A DNA stretch of 16,272 nucleotides, from contig JAGHDU010000148.1 in NCBI GenBank assembly GCA_021159785.1, positions 1-16,272 on the forward strand, given 5' to 3'. This document shows positions 1 through 8,511 of this stretch, one piece after another. The translations under genes and the position numbers were made by a program. Numbering within the stretch: position 1 is the first letter of the stretch; each line of letters begins with the position of its first letter. The notes beneath the pieces are model-generated. The model had not been told where the DNA came from, ran no database searches, and saw only the letters and a list, made by a program, of their open reading frames with translations. Source of the DNA: Staphylothermus sp. GTDB taxonomy: Archaea; Thermoproteota; Thermoprotei_A; Sulfolobales; Desulfurococcaceae.

Positions 1-21
1 ATCTAGATCTTGTCTAGGTCT

Positions 22-1068
22 ATGTATAGAGCTATTTCTCGTACAGCAACCATTGTAATATTAGTCGTGATCATCATCGCTATTATAGCTGGAATATACA
101 TATACCTGAGTCAACCAACAAAACCCTCAAAGATCACAATTGGGTTATTCATCAGTAACCTTGGAAACCCATACTTCGTAGCACTACGTGAGGGAGCAGA
201 GGCAGCAGTTCAAGAACTAAAAGACAAAGGCATCGATATCGAGATGAAAGTATATGATGCTAAAGACGACCCCAACCAACAAATCACCCAGATCGAGACA
301 GCTATTGGTGAAGGCATAAGCGCTATTGTCGTCAACCCTGTCCACGTAGAAGCAATTCAACCAGCACTACGTAAAGCAAAAGAGGCAGATATACCAGTCA
401 TTACAACAGATAGAGACGTAGCTGACAAATCACTAAGATTAGTATTCATAGGCACCAACAACGTCAAGGGCGCAGAAGAAGCAGCTAAAGCACTAATAAA
501 GGCTCTCGAAGAAAGCGGTAAACCAACACCTTGGAAAGTAGTTATACTAAACGGTATTCCAGGAACAACAGCAGCTGAGGACCGTAAGAAAGGGTTCCAC
601 AACATACTAGACCAATACGTTTCCGAAGGCAAAGTAGAAATCGTCGCTGAAGAAGTCGCTAACTTCAGAAGAGATGAAGGATTATCAAAAATGGAGTCCA
701 TACTCGCAGCACACCCAGATGTAGATGCAGTGATTGCAGCAAATGACGAAATGGCACTAGGAGCTATCCAAGCAATTGAAGGAGCTGGACTAAAACCAGG
801 TGAAGACGTGATTGTTGTTGGTTATGACGCAATACCAGATGCAGTACAAGCAATTAAAGAAGGCAAAATGCACGCAACAATCGCTCAATCACCATTCCTA
901 CAAGGATACTGGGGAGTCTACGCAGCATACTATGCTGTAGCTAAAGACTGGAAACCATCAACAGACTGGATAGAAACACCAGTAGTGGTAGTAACCAAAG
1001 AGAACGTTGAAACATTCGAATCACAAGTAAAAACACCACAACCCTTACCAGGAGCTCCCACAACATAA
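22..1068 (+). CDS. Membrane-anchored sugar ABC transporter substrate-binding protein (RbsB-like)
   Basis: This is an extracytoplasmic solute-binding protein of the type 1 periplasmic-binding fold (ribose/CUT2-like), which presents a sugar to an ABC permease. Numbering from the ATG at 22 (348 aa), a strongly hydrophobic segment at about 9-29 acts as signal anchor. It is followed by a Pro/Thr/Ser/Lys linker and the binding domain. Family hallmarks are visible: IGLFISNLGNPY near 40, the Asp-rich YDAKDD stretch, NDEMALGA near 241 and VVGYDAIPD near 265. The size is close to bacterial RbsB plus anchor. An in-frame stop at 4-6 shows the 5' end is inside the window; the start is TTG at 10 or ATG at 22, and I prefer the ATG. 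No permease or ATPase gene follows (the next gene is convergent), so partners must lie upstream or elsewhere. The substrate cannot be read from sequence: ribose, another pentose or a nucleoside are all possible. Family assignment is secure. Confidence 0.9.
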   Translation: MYRAISRTATIVILVVIIIAIIAGIYIYLSQPTKPSKITIGLFISNLGNPYFVALREGAEAAVQELKDKGIDIEMKVYDAKDDPNQQITQIETAIGEGISAIVVNPVHVEAIQPALRKAKEADIPVITTDRDVADKSLRLVFIGTNNVKGAEEAAKALIKALEESGKPTPWKVVILNGIPGTTAAEDRKKGFHNILDQYVSEGKVEIVAEEVANFRRDEGLSKMESILAAHPDVDAVIAANDEMALGAIQAIEGAGLKPGEDVIVVGYDAIPDAVQAIKEGKMHATIAQSPFLQGYWGVYAAYYAVAKDWKPSTDWIETPVVVVTKENVETFESQVKTPQPLPGAPTT

Positions 1069-1079
1069 TGAGAACAGAG

Positions 1080-1085
1080 TTTTTT
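1080..1085 (+). terminator. Poly-T terminator after the binding-protein gene
   Basis: A run of six T lies 11 nt after the TAA stop of the sugar-binding protein gene. Archaeal RNA polymerase terminates at oligo-T runs, so this is the likely 3' end of that transcript. More T-rich sequence follows at 1100-1105. Confidence 0.45.
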
Positions 1086-1111
1086 AATCAACAAATATCA
1101 TTTTTCCCCAT

Positions 1112-1129
1112 TACTTCATAACAGAAGTA
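1112..1129. repeat. Short inverted repeat between convergent genes
   Basis: TACTTC (1112-1117) and GAAGTA (1124-1129) form a perfect 6-bp stem with a 6-nt loop. It sits midway between two convergent genes and could help transcript ending on either strand. It is short enough to be chance. Confidence 0.3.
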
Positions 1130-1228
1130 TTTATGCTTCTTATAAATCCACATTTTATCGTAGTCAATAACCTTGAAGTCATTAAGGTAATAGCAACTGA
1201 GGAATCCACTTTTGCTAGTAATGATGGG

Positions 1229-1239
1229 AAAAAATAAAA
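1229..1239 (-). terminator. Poly-T terminator after the phosphodiesterase gene
   Basis: On the minus strand, just past the TAA at 1246-1248, the sequence reads TTTTATTTTTT. This T-rich tract fits an intrinsic archaeal terminator for the phosphodiesterase gene, facing the terminator of the convergent binding-protein gene. Confidence 0.5.
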
Positions 1240-1245
1240 TTGAAT

Positions 1246-3525
1246 TTATGTTTTAGTGGTTGGTTTTGTGAGTCTCTGTATGAAGAACCCTATGATTAGA
1301 CCTATTATTAACGCGATTAAAGCATAACTAATCGTGGTACCAGTATCGATTATTTCCATTGTCGTTGTCTCTAATTCTGTTGTTGTTTCGAGTTTTGTAG
1401 TGGTCTCGGTTATTGTTTGTGGAACCGTTGTAGTGACAGTTGATGTCTGTGTTTCTGTCTCCGTTACTGTGGTAGTCTCTGTTTCGGTCTCAGTTATTGT
1501 TTCCTCCACCGTTTCTGTAACTGTGTTAGTGGTCGTGGACATGACAGTTGTTGTTACAGTCTCTGTAACTGTTTCTGTTTCTGTGATTGTCTCGATTAAT
1601 GGCTTTACTATAGGTAGTGCATTACCTGTAGCATTTAGTGGTGGCTCTATTCCGAGTATGTACGCAATTGTTGGTGCTATACTTGTTGAGTGTATATAAC
1701 CTAATTCATCGTGGATTATGTTTGCTCCTATTGCACCAAATATTGCTAGTAGGTCTGGATAATATGGTAGATCAGAGTGAGCACCTATCGAGGTCTTGAG
1801 CGGTATAGCGTTCTCGAAGACAATACCTAATTTTGATCTTGATGCCGCATATCCGGGTCTCATACTGAATATTACATCACCTGCACGGTCACCATATAAT
1901 CCGAGCACTTTTGCTTCTTCCTTACTCATTATTAATCCAAACACAGGCTCACCAGTCTCAGGGTCTTTTACATTGGATAGTGCGGCCATGATCTGTTTCA
2001 CTACGCTATCATATTCCTCAGGAGGAACTACACCCTCTTCTTCTCGTCCTTGTAGATTGACAAATATCTGGTTGTATCCTACATAGTAAGCCTTAGTTTC
2101 ATTCCATAGTATGTTGCCTTCTTCATCTACTTTTATTAAACCAGCTTCTAGGAGTATAGAGTTAATTTGGACATACTTCTTTATAGGCCATTGTCCATGG
2201 TCTGACACTACCATTACAACCGTATTACTTAGATCAACATTGTCTAGAATTGCTTGTATGATCTCGTCTGCCCATTTATGTGCCTCTACTATATAGTTCC
2301 AGTACTTATCCGCTTTCTCTGGGTCATAGTAAGGCATACTGGGGTCTACGAGTCCTAGGAACTCGTGGTAGACATTATCAATTATGGGTGTATATGTCAT
2401 TAATAGATCCCAGTCTGTATGTTTGAGCAGGTAGAGTGTGAATTCTTTGAAGAACTCGTTCGTATAGTGGACTGTCTCCATATAAGTATCAGTATCATAC
2501 CATCCGTGGACAAGACCATAATAATCACCATCAGTGATCATACCTGTTTTAACCACAACGTTGTTCCATACCTCCCATGCAACCTTTTCATTATTAAACC
2601 AGTTAGTGTTGAAGGGTCTCATAAGGCTCCTATATAGTCTGAAGTTGGTTAGACTAAGGTTTATTGCTTTAAACAAAGGTGCAACAACATAGGTGTTTCC
2701 ATAATACGTTATCGTAGTATTTACTGGCTTACTCCACTCACCCTCTGAGAGAATTGCTACAGCTTTACCTAGGTCTTTCACGTGTGGTACAATAGCAAGT
2801 TTATCGGGATAGTTATCGCCATTCTGGTCAGCTAAGTAGAGGTACCAGACATCGTCGCCCATATTTATAGTGGATTCATAAGCTGATACAACACTGCCTA
2901 CAACATCGGTATTAGTCCAATCAGTTGCTTCAACAAACTCTATCACAGATGCTGCACTCACACTACTATTAGTTGTATAGAGTGTTGAATACGATATTGG
3001 CCACAAGAAGCTATCATATGGGTTGAACAATAGTGACCTATTTACTTTGTCAGCCCAAGCAGATGGTGTGGCTTGTGGGAAAGACGCTACAACAGCAGTT
3101 AAGCCCTGTCTTTCGAGTGTTACCCATAAAGGCTCAGCTAGTAAGTATGCACCATTAAAGCCTGAAACTGTCCTATAGATCTTTGTTCCAGGTAGATGGA
3201 TGCCATTCCCTGTAATACCTGTAACACCGGGTTCAGCACCAGTAGATATAACTGCGTGTGACACAGCAGTTGCTGATGGGAAGCTAACAACCATTCCCCT
3301 TGCATAGACGCCTTCATCCATAATTCTCTTGAACCCCGGCAACACCCCCTCGCTTGCAAGCTTATATGTATAGTCTGCACGTGCAGCATCAATACTCAAT
3401 ATTACTACTTTCTCAGCATACTTGGGGAATTTAGCGATAGATGTACTAGCATTCATTAAGTGTATAGGAGTAGATAGTAGAACTACTAATAGAACAAACA
3501 ATCCAAGAACTTTATATGTAGACAC
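1246..3525 (-). CDS. Surface-anchored type I phosphodiesterase / nucleotide pyrophosphatase family enzyme
   Basis: This is an alkaline-phosphatase-superfamily metalloenzyme (Phosphodiest family), which hydrolyses phosphodiester or pyrophosphate bonds with two metal ions. Numbering from the upstream GTG at 3534 (762 aa), the signal sequence is about 8-28. Catalytic motifs are: SIDAARADY with metal Asp49; FPSATAVSHA, where Thr89 aligns with the usual nucleophile; DNVYHEF with Asp386 and His390; VVSDHGQ with Asp445 and His446; and GAHSDLP with His586. All expected metal ligands are present, so it should be active. Residues 649-732 are a Thr/Glu/Val-rich stalk, probably O-glycosylated, followed by a membrane segment (about 735-752) and a basic tail. 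The catalytic domain therefore sits outside the cell on a tether. GTG at 3525 is preferred because AGGTGA (3536-3531) lies 5 nt upstream, and the GTG at 3534 overlaps that Shine-Dalgarno sequence. The substrate (nucleotide, phospholipid or glycan phosphate) is unknown. Confidence 0.88.
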   Translation of the reverse strand: MSTYKVLGLFVLLVVLLSTPIHLMNASTSIAKFPKYAEKVVILSIDAARADYTYKLASEGVLPGFKRIMDEGVYARGMVVSFPSATAVSHAVISTGAEPGVTGITGNGIHLPGTKIYRTVSGFNGAYLLAEPLWVTLERQGLTAVVASFPQATPSAWADKVNRSLLFNPYDSFLWPISYSTLYTTNSSVSAASVIEFVEATDWTNTDVVGSVVSAYESTINMGDDVWYLYLADQNGDNYPDKLAIVPHVKDLGKAVAILSEGEWSKPVNTTITYYGNTYVVAPLFKAINLSLTNFRLYRSLMRPFNTNWFNNEKVAWEVWNNVVVKTGMITDGDYYGLVHGWYDTDTYMETVHYTNEFFKEFTLYLLKHTDWDLLMTYTPIIDNVYHEFLGLVDPSMPYYDPEKADKYWNYIVEAHKWADEIIQAILDNVDLSNTVVMVVSDHGQWPIKKYVQINSILLEAGLIKVDEEGNILWNETKAYYVGYNQIFVNLQGREEEGVVPPEEYDSVVKQIMAALSNVKDPETGEPVFGLIMSKEEAKVLGLYGDRAGDVIFSMRPGYAASRSKLGIVFENAIPLKTSIGAHSDLPYYPDLLAIFGAIGANIIHDELGYIHSTSIAPTIAYILGIEPPLNATGNALPIVKPLIETITETETVTETVTTTVMSTTTNTVTETVEETITETETETTTVTETETQTSTVTTTVPQTITETTTKLETTTELETTTMEIIDTGTTISYALIALIIGLIIGFFIQRLTKPTTKT

Positions 3526-3530
3526 GATAC

Positions 3531-3536
3531 TCACCT
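3531..3536 (-). promoter_or_regulatory. Shine-Dalgarno site deciding the phosphodiesterase start
   Basis: AGGTGA on the minus strand lies 5 nt before GTG at 3525. An automatic start at 3534 would place translation initiation inside this site, so the first three residues of the longest reading frame are probably not translated. Confidence 0.6.
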
Positions 3537-3606
3537 AAGATAACCTCGAAGATTATTGAATAAAAACATTATTCTAAGACCTGATCAGCGCATTTTATGT
3601 ATAACA

Positions 3607-3614
3607 AATATAAA
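3607..3614 (-). promoter_or_regulatory. Possible TATA box for the phosphodiesterase gene
   Basis: TTTATATT on the minus strand lies in the 104-nt gap between the MFS gene and the phosphodiesterase start, about 80 nt upstream of the GTG. This would give a long leader. A second AT-rich stretch nearer the start (CATAAAA around 3593-3599) is an alternative. Confidence 0.3.
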
Positions 3615-3629
3615 GTCTGAGGAGATGTT

Positions 3630-4823
3630 TCATGTACTATTAGTATCAATACTTATTTTCTTCAGAGGAATTATAGCTGACAACATAAGGAAAGCACTCA
3701 ACATAAAGGTTATCCATGGATTAACGGACATTAAATAACCTCCTATTTGTGGAGCAGGTATAGATGTTACATTTCTTGCTGAATCTGCCAAAACTCGTAA
3801 CCTACCAACTTTTTCCACACCATACATGACCGTGATCAATGTATTATAGGCAGGGATCCAAAAAGCCACACTAAACCCAATGAGTAACGCTGATAAATAA
3901 ATATATGGATAAGATAGATTAATTGAAAGCAAACCAGCTACACCTATTAACTCATATATTATGAGAGCTTTCGTTGGCTTAATCACATCAGTAATGCTCC
4001 CAGCTAAATATGAAGACACTAACATTGATAATCCAATAAGGGTATTGAAATCACCTATCACAGCATCATCGAATAACCTATATTCTTTAAAGTAAGCATT
4101 CAGTAAGGGATACCATAATCTCCAAGAAAATCTATCAATAACAGCAAATAATAGAACTGGGAAAACACTTCTATCAAATGAAAACATCGCCTTATAACTG
4201 CTGACCAAATCCAATTTATTGAGTGGAGTACGAGTAAGTGTATTTCCATAACGCAATAAACAAACATAAACAATAATACTACCAACTAAGCTGAAGAAAC
4301 CCATCCAAAGCATCAAACTACCATAACCCAATACTTCTGTCAACCTACCTAAAATAAAGGGTGTAATTGTTCTAGATGAATTAAATAATAACGCGAATAC
4401 ACCATAGATCCTTCCCATCAATACAGGGGGGATAATTAATCCGATGATCTTATTCCTTGATGGAGACCAAAGATACAAACTGAGTAAGTTCAACGCATAT
4501 GATAGTATCAGGAAAGGAAAACTAGGATACAATACTGGTACAATCAATGATAACGCCATAGAAATACCAGATAAAAACAACATCTCGGAAGACCAACCAT
4601 GATCAACCAAGTAGCCAACAATAGGAAGTATGAGAACTATTGAAGCTGCGGCAAGTGTCATAATTAATCCAAGATCCTTTGTCGAGTAACCTATACTGAT
4701 CAAGTATAATGAGTATAGAAACATATAACTAGCTCTTCCAGCACCACGAATAAGCGTATAAACGTATAGGATGAACAACGTTGTCTTCTTATCACTATCC
4801 AATAGCTTGATATTGTTCATCAT
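3630..4823 (-). CDS. Major facilitator superfamily (MFS) permease
   Basis: This polytopic membrane protein of about 397 aa has hydrophobic segments along its whole length, consistent with 11-12 membrane helices split into two halves by a more polar loop near residues 195-215. The N-terminal half contains the GYLVDHG element typical of the MFS loop between helices 2 and 3, followed by an RNKIIGL stretch. The C-terminal half has a matching SSYLAGSITD element. Length and layout fit a 12-helix secondary transporter that uses ion gradients to move small molecules. The substrate cannot be inferred. Start: the longest frame begins with TTG at 4832, but ATG codons at 4823 and 4820 are more likely; no strong Shine-Dalgarno decides. 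The gene is upstream of, and on the same strand as, the phosphodiesterase gene, 104 nt away. It is divergent from the molybdopterin protein, and a functional link between them is not shown. Confidence 0.82.
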   Translation of the reverse strand: MMNNIKLLDSDKKTTLFILYVYTLIRGAGRASYMFLYSLYLISIGYSTKDLGLIMTLAAASIVLILPIVGYLVDHGWSSEMLFLSGISMALSLIVPVLYPSFPFLILSYALNLLSLYLWSPSRNKIIGLIIPPVLMGRIYGVFALLFNSSRTITPFILGRLTEVLGYGSLMLWMGFFSLVGSIIVYVCLLRYGNTLTRTPLNKLDLVSSYKAMFSFDRSVFPVLLFAVIDRFSWRLWYPLLNAYFKEYRLFDDAVIGDFNTLIGLSMLVSSYLAGSITDVIKPTKALIIYELIGVAGLLSINLSYPYIYLSALLIGFSVAFWIPAYNTLITVMYGVEKVGRLRVLADSARNVTSIPAPQIGGYLMSVNPWITFMLSAFLMLSAIIPLKKISIDTNST

Positions 4824-4915
4824 CTCTGGCAAACACCGCGTAAGCGTTACTTCTAGCGACTATATCATTCGATAATGTTTCAATCAAGTAATTTTTTCAT
4901 GATGCCTTAATTGTT

Positions 4916-4946
4916 TTAATAATGATTAAATTATTGATATTATTAA
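4916..4946. promoter_or_regulatory. AT-rich inverted repeat over the divergent MFS/oxidoreductase promoter
   Basis: TTAATAAT (4916-4923) and ATTATTAA (4939-4946) form a perfect 8-bp inverted repeat with a 15-nt spacer. Nested inside is AATAAT-GATTAA-ATTATT (4918-4935). The spacer contains a TATA-like TTAAAT about 37 nt before the ATG at 4963, so this is the likely promoter of the oxidoreductase gene and a candidate regulator site. The extreme AT content makes chance symmetry more likely than usual. Confidence 0.4.
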
Positions 4947-4962
4947 CCATTAGGTGAGCGAT

Positions 4963-5931
<969 letters not shown>

Positions 5932-6027
5932 CAATTAACCAAAAACTCATCTAACTAATACCTATAAATCACAACCTATTAGAAAATTAGGGGAATAAAT
6001 TACGAGTTAATGATGAAGTCTATACCA

Positions 6028-6620
6028 TTATGAAAACAAATGCATCAAAGGTATTTCATTTATTATAGTTATATGCAACAAAAACCCTAGTGATGTTAAT
6101 ATATTGTATCCTTTGGTTTTTCTCGCTTTTCTCCTTGTATGTTTCTCTTCTTCATGCTTCTTGGGTTCCTCTCTAAGCCTCCTTTTTTGATGCTTTAAAG
6201 GATAAAGTTTATCGAACAAGCAGTCATTATATCTAATTTTCCTTATTCAACAAAACTTGTCCATTTCAGCCATTATGTCCTTAAAGAAAATTGCTAGATG
6301 AAGTTTAACAATGTGTAGAGGTTTATGAATCACTGGATTCTCTAGATTATTTAAAACTATTCTGTAATCGAAAGGGATTTACCTATATTCTAAAACGAAG
6401 TGTATAAGCTTTTTTCATAAATGATATTAGATGAATAAATAGTTGGGAATGGAATGCTCTTGCTGGTCATATATGTTCGATAACTTTTGGGGTTTATATG
6501 AGATAGATCATTCTTAACCATTTGATCTAGTTCTTGCCCCAGAAAACGAACAAGAATTAAACCCAGTTCTTCCTGATCCATCGAACAGTCTAGAACAGTG
6601 TCTTGGTGAAGTTACTAACC
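6028..6620 (-). pseudogene. Possible decayed gene in a 750-bp gap (5932-6682)
   Basis: No intact gene is convincing between 5932 and 6682. On the minus strand one frame runs from about 6620 to 6390 and includes LDCSMDQEELGLILVRF. A second frame continues from about 6386 with KKLIHFVLEYR, one stop, then DYRIVLNNLENP and DIMAEMDKFC, a TGA at about 6252, and then the very basic KHQKRRLREEPKKHEEEK stretch and a hydrophobic tail to 6028. The minus strand is purine-rich in the last part (6110-6190), as coding strands of thermophiles often are. I read this as a gene broken by a frameshift and two stops, but the fragments match no family I recognise. It may be only AT-rich noncoding sequence. Confidence 0.3.
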
Positions 6621-6682
6621 ACTATATGATCCTATATAAGAATTAATTCGTTATAATATCTTAGCATATTCATATAGATAAG

Positions 6683-7114
6683 CTATTGATTCTGAAGAAG
6701 TTTTCCGATCTTTAACTTGAATTCTAAGGGATTGTCCATAAAGAGATCGTATAGTTCATTTTCTAATTCTTCTAACCCTAACCATGATAGAACAGGTCTA
6801 AGCAGAATATTCTTGACTACAAAGCCAGCTGAATGAATATCGCCATATCTTGTCATAAGAATTTCCCTTAGCATATCTGGTTTTTCAAAAAATAGTTCAA
6901 TACAATTTTTTCCTGACTTAATTTCACACATCAGCTCGATTAACTCGTAAAGTCCTGGCGCTATCTTATCGGCGTATCCTTTAATGAAATTCGCTATACT
7001 ATTTATCTTTTTTTCTCGTAACCTATTTTCGTAGTTACTGTTGTTGAAATAGTTTGGACCGATATGTATAGTTCTATTACATTTGTTCCTATTCTCATTA
7101 GAGGTATTGTTCAT
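6683..7114 (-). CDS. Hypothetical small helical protein
   Basis: A 143-aa protein of unrecognised family. The first 30 residues are Asn-rich and polar, likely disordered. Residues about 35-143 look all-helical, with amphipathic stretches such as SIANFIKGYADKIAPGLYE and WLGLEELENELYDLF. Two Cys residues (near 63 and 70) occur in CEIKSGKNC. There is no signal peptide or membrane segment, so it is probably cytoplasmic. ATG at 7114 is preceded by GGGGTGAG on the minus strand, which overlaps the stop codon region of the zinc-ribbon gene (12 nt between the two genes), indicating co-transcription and probable translational coupling. It is the last gene of a three-gene unit downstream of the archaellin genes. 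Coding status is well supported by the Shine-Dalgarno and operon position; no function is assigned. Confidence 0.75.
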   Translation of the reverse strand: MNNTSNENRNKCNRTIHIGPNYFNNSNYENRLREKKINSIANFIKGYADKIAPGLYELIELMCEIKSGKNCIELFFEKPDMLREILMTRYGDIHSAGFVVKNILLRPVLSWLGLEELENELYDLFMDNPLEFKLKIGKLLQNQ

Positions 7115-7126
7115 TACTACTCACCC

Positions 7127-7396
7127 CTAGCTCATTACTTTGAGTAGTATCCTATCCCGTATTTCGCGGGTCTCCTCTCGAATAAGGTTTAGTAATTCTA
7201 TGTCAGAATCATGTTTCACTGTAGAGATCGGTCTACTAGTGATTACACGTTTCTTGCTCCTTCCTTTAAGTCTATATCTATAGATAATGCTATCTTCAGC
7301 TTCTTCTTCGTATCCGCATCTAGTACACGATAAGTAGTATTGATGACACCTTTTTACAGGTATCATTAAACCGTTACACTTAGGACAAAACCTCAT
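7127..7396 (-). CDS. Small zinc-ribbon protein (TFS/RPB9 N-terminal-like)
   Basis: An 89-aa protein starting with a zinc ribbon: Cys4-Pro-Lys-Cys7 and Cys24-Thr-Arg-Cys27 with the CGYEEE ending. This closely resembles the N-terminal ribbon of archaeal TFS / RNA polymerase subunit RPB9. The second ribbon of TFS, with its catalytic Asp-Glu pair, is missing, so it is not a transcript-cleavage factor. The rest is a basic linker (RLKGRSKKRVITSR) and a charged C-terminal helix (EETREIRDRILLKV). It could be a nucleic-acid or protein adaptor; this is inference. Its ATG lies 1 nt after the stop of the preceding 2-TM protein gene, so the two are in one operon, and the helical protein follows 12 nt later. 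An extra Cys17 and His18 lie between the two Cys pairs. Confidence 0.82.
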   Translation of the reverse strand: MRFCPKCNGLMIPVKRCHQYYLSCTRCGYEEEAEDSIIYRYRLKGRSKKRVITSRPISTVKHDSDIELLNLIREETREIRDRILLKVMS

Positions 7397-7397
7397 A

Positions 7398-7646
7398 TTA
7401 CTTCCCCATAGCCCTTATTCTCCTCAGGGCGTTGACTGCAACGATGAGTATGTGTGACCCAATAAACGTTATAAGAATGCCCAGCACTAAACCAGCTAAG
7501 CGGAGACTATAGTCCAAATCTGTCATCAATGTATTGCATACATATGTGAGCATTATACCTCCTATTGTGGCGAACAAGCCAAATATGATAAATAGTATTA
7601 TCAAAATCCTTGGATTGTTCAACCCAAAGTCCCCGAATGGGAGCAA
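7398..7646 (-). CDS. Small two-helix membrane protein
   Basis: An 82-aa hydrophobic protein with two predicted membrane helices, about residues 13-34 (ILIILFIIFGLFATIGGIML) and 48-70 (LAGLVLGILITFIGSHILIV), joined by a short loop with one Cys, and a basic C-terminal tail RRIRAMGK that should face the cytoplasm. The family is not recognised. Start codon is uncertain: TTG at 7646 directly follows an in-frame stop with no clear Shine-Dalgarno, while TTG at 7622 has GGGGAC a few bases upstream and would give MNNPRILI. It heads the three-gene unit, 71 nt downstream of the archaellin stop, so it may be read partly from the archaellin promoter. It is too short, and lacks a coiled coil, to be FlaX. 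Confidence 0.65.
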   Translation of the reverse strand: MLPFGDFGLNNPRILIILFIIFGLFATIGGIMLTYVCNTLMTDLDYSLRLAGLVLGILITFIGSHILIVAVNALRRIRAMGK

Positions 7647-7676
7647 TTAAGCACGGATCATATGGTTGAAATATGG

Positions 7677-7682
7677 AAAAAA
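7677..7682 (-). terminator. Poly-T run after the archaellin genes
   Basis: Six T on the minus strand lie 35 nt past the stop of the second archaellin gene and before the small membrane-protein gene. It probably ends most archaellin transcripts, allowing limited read-through. The AGGCTAAAGCCT stem that overlaps the archaellin stop is too short to be a strong terminator on its own. Confidence 0.4.
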
Positions 7683-7716
7683 GATTTGGATTATAGATAA
7701 ACTATTATTGGAGGCT

Positions 7717-8475
7717 TTAGCCTAGATCGGTTACTCCACTACTAATACCTGGTGGCATAGTTCTCTCTACTGTTAGTGCCGCACCGGTTGGTGGCTTGAT
7801 CTCGACTTTCATTACTGCGTAGCTAGTAGGCTTATTTGCTTCGTCTCCGAAGATTATCATTAATAGTGCTTTCTCACCTAGATCCAGGTTGGTGTCCTCA
7901 GAGCTATAGTCTATCCATATCATGGCAGCAATTACATACTTCTCGTCAGTCGCTACCTTATCGCCATGGTATAGGTTTATTTCCTTGTATATCTCTGTAA
8001 CATTTATGCTACTGCCTATCTTACCATCGACGCCTGATACACCCGCATTTTCAAGGTCTATTTCGCCATCACTATCGTATAGTTTCAGCCTATACTGTTT
8101 ATCTGAATCATCGAAGTATACATATCCATAGTACTCGTAGATATCAGCGAATGACTCGGAGTTCGACATCCAGTATATTATCGCGGTTCTGTTCGGGTCT
8201 AGATCTACTGATCCTCTACCTGGACTGACTTTTAGTGGTATTATTGTGAAGTTGACATCTCCTCCCTTAACGCTGTACGCCAGCACGCTGCCATCTACTT
8301 CTAGAGCACTACTAGCTTCTTCTAGACCGCCACTCATAACTTGCTGGCTTCTCTGTGTTGTGTAGAATCCCATGTTTAGTGTTACGAATGCTAGTGCTGC
8401 TGCAACAATGACGAATGCTATTAATACTATTGCTGCTTCAATACCAACAATACCCTTCAAACCCTTCCTCCTCAT
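7717..8475 (-). CDS. flaB: Archaellin (archaeal flagellin), second gene of tandem pair
   Basis: A filament subunit of the archaellum (252 aa). It has a class III signal peptide, MRRKGLKG, with cleavage expected after Gly8 by the PibD/FlaK prepilin peptidase. This leaves IVGIEAAIV, with Gly at +3 and Glu at +5, and a 30-residue hydrophobic helix that packs the filament core. The C-terminal head ends with VEIKPPTGAALTVERTMPP, the conserved archaellin terminus. Sequons NFT, NRT and NVT suggest N-glycosylation. ATG at 8475 has GAGGTGGTG 5 nt upstream. It lies 36 nt after the first archaellin gene, so they are co-transcribed. Its first 40 codons are base-for-base identical to that gene, whereas the heads have diverged; this head is 38 residues longer. 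Which copy is the major subunit is unknown, but the first gene is nearest the promoter. Confidence 0.93.
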   Translation of the reverse strand: MRRKGLKGIVGIEAAIVLIAFVIVAAALAFVTLNMGFYTTQRSQQVMSGGLEEASSALEVDGSVLAYSVKGGDVNFTIIPLKVSPGRGSVDLDPNRTAIIYWMSNSESFADIYEYYGYVYFDDSDKQYRLKLYDSDGEIDLENAGVSGVDGKIGSSINVTEIYKEINLYHGDKVATDEKYVIAAMIWIDYSSEDTNLDLGEKALLMIIFGDEANKPTSYAVMKVEIKPPTGAALTVERTMPPGISSGVTDLG

Positions 8476-8477
8476 CC
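8354..8477. repeat. 124-bp perfect direct repeat, copy 1 (second archaellin 5' end)
   Basis: Bases 8354-8477 are identical to 9035-9158. The repeat covers the start codon, leader peptide and core helix of the second archaellin plus 2 nt upstream. The first mismatches are the third position of codon 41 on one side and the base at 8478/9159 on the other. Confidence 0.9.
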
Positions 8478-8480
8478 AAC

Positions 8481-8494
8481 ACCACCTCTGTGGT
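8481..8494 (-). promoter_or_regulatory. Hairpin covering the Shine-Dalgarno of the second archaellin
   Basis: On the minus strand ACCAC-AGAG-GTGGT forms a 5-bp stem with a 4-nt loop, and the right arm is the Shine-Dalgarno of the second archaellin gene. The first archaellin has the same GGTGGTG but not this complementary arm. It may reduce translation of the second subunit unless ribosomes from the first open it. This is inference from a short stem. Confidence 0.35.
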
Positions 8495-8511
8495 TTTCTG
8501 TAGCGTTACTG

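Noticed and set aside
1334..1699. Val/Ser-rich open frame on the plus strand
   Set aside because: It is the antisense of the Thr-rich stalk of the phosphodiesterase; the repetitive ACN/GAN codons keep the opposite strand free of stops.
6005..6060. Possible C/D box guide RNA (ATGATGA at about 6009)
   Set aside because: No CTGA D or D' box at a suitable distance.
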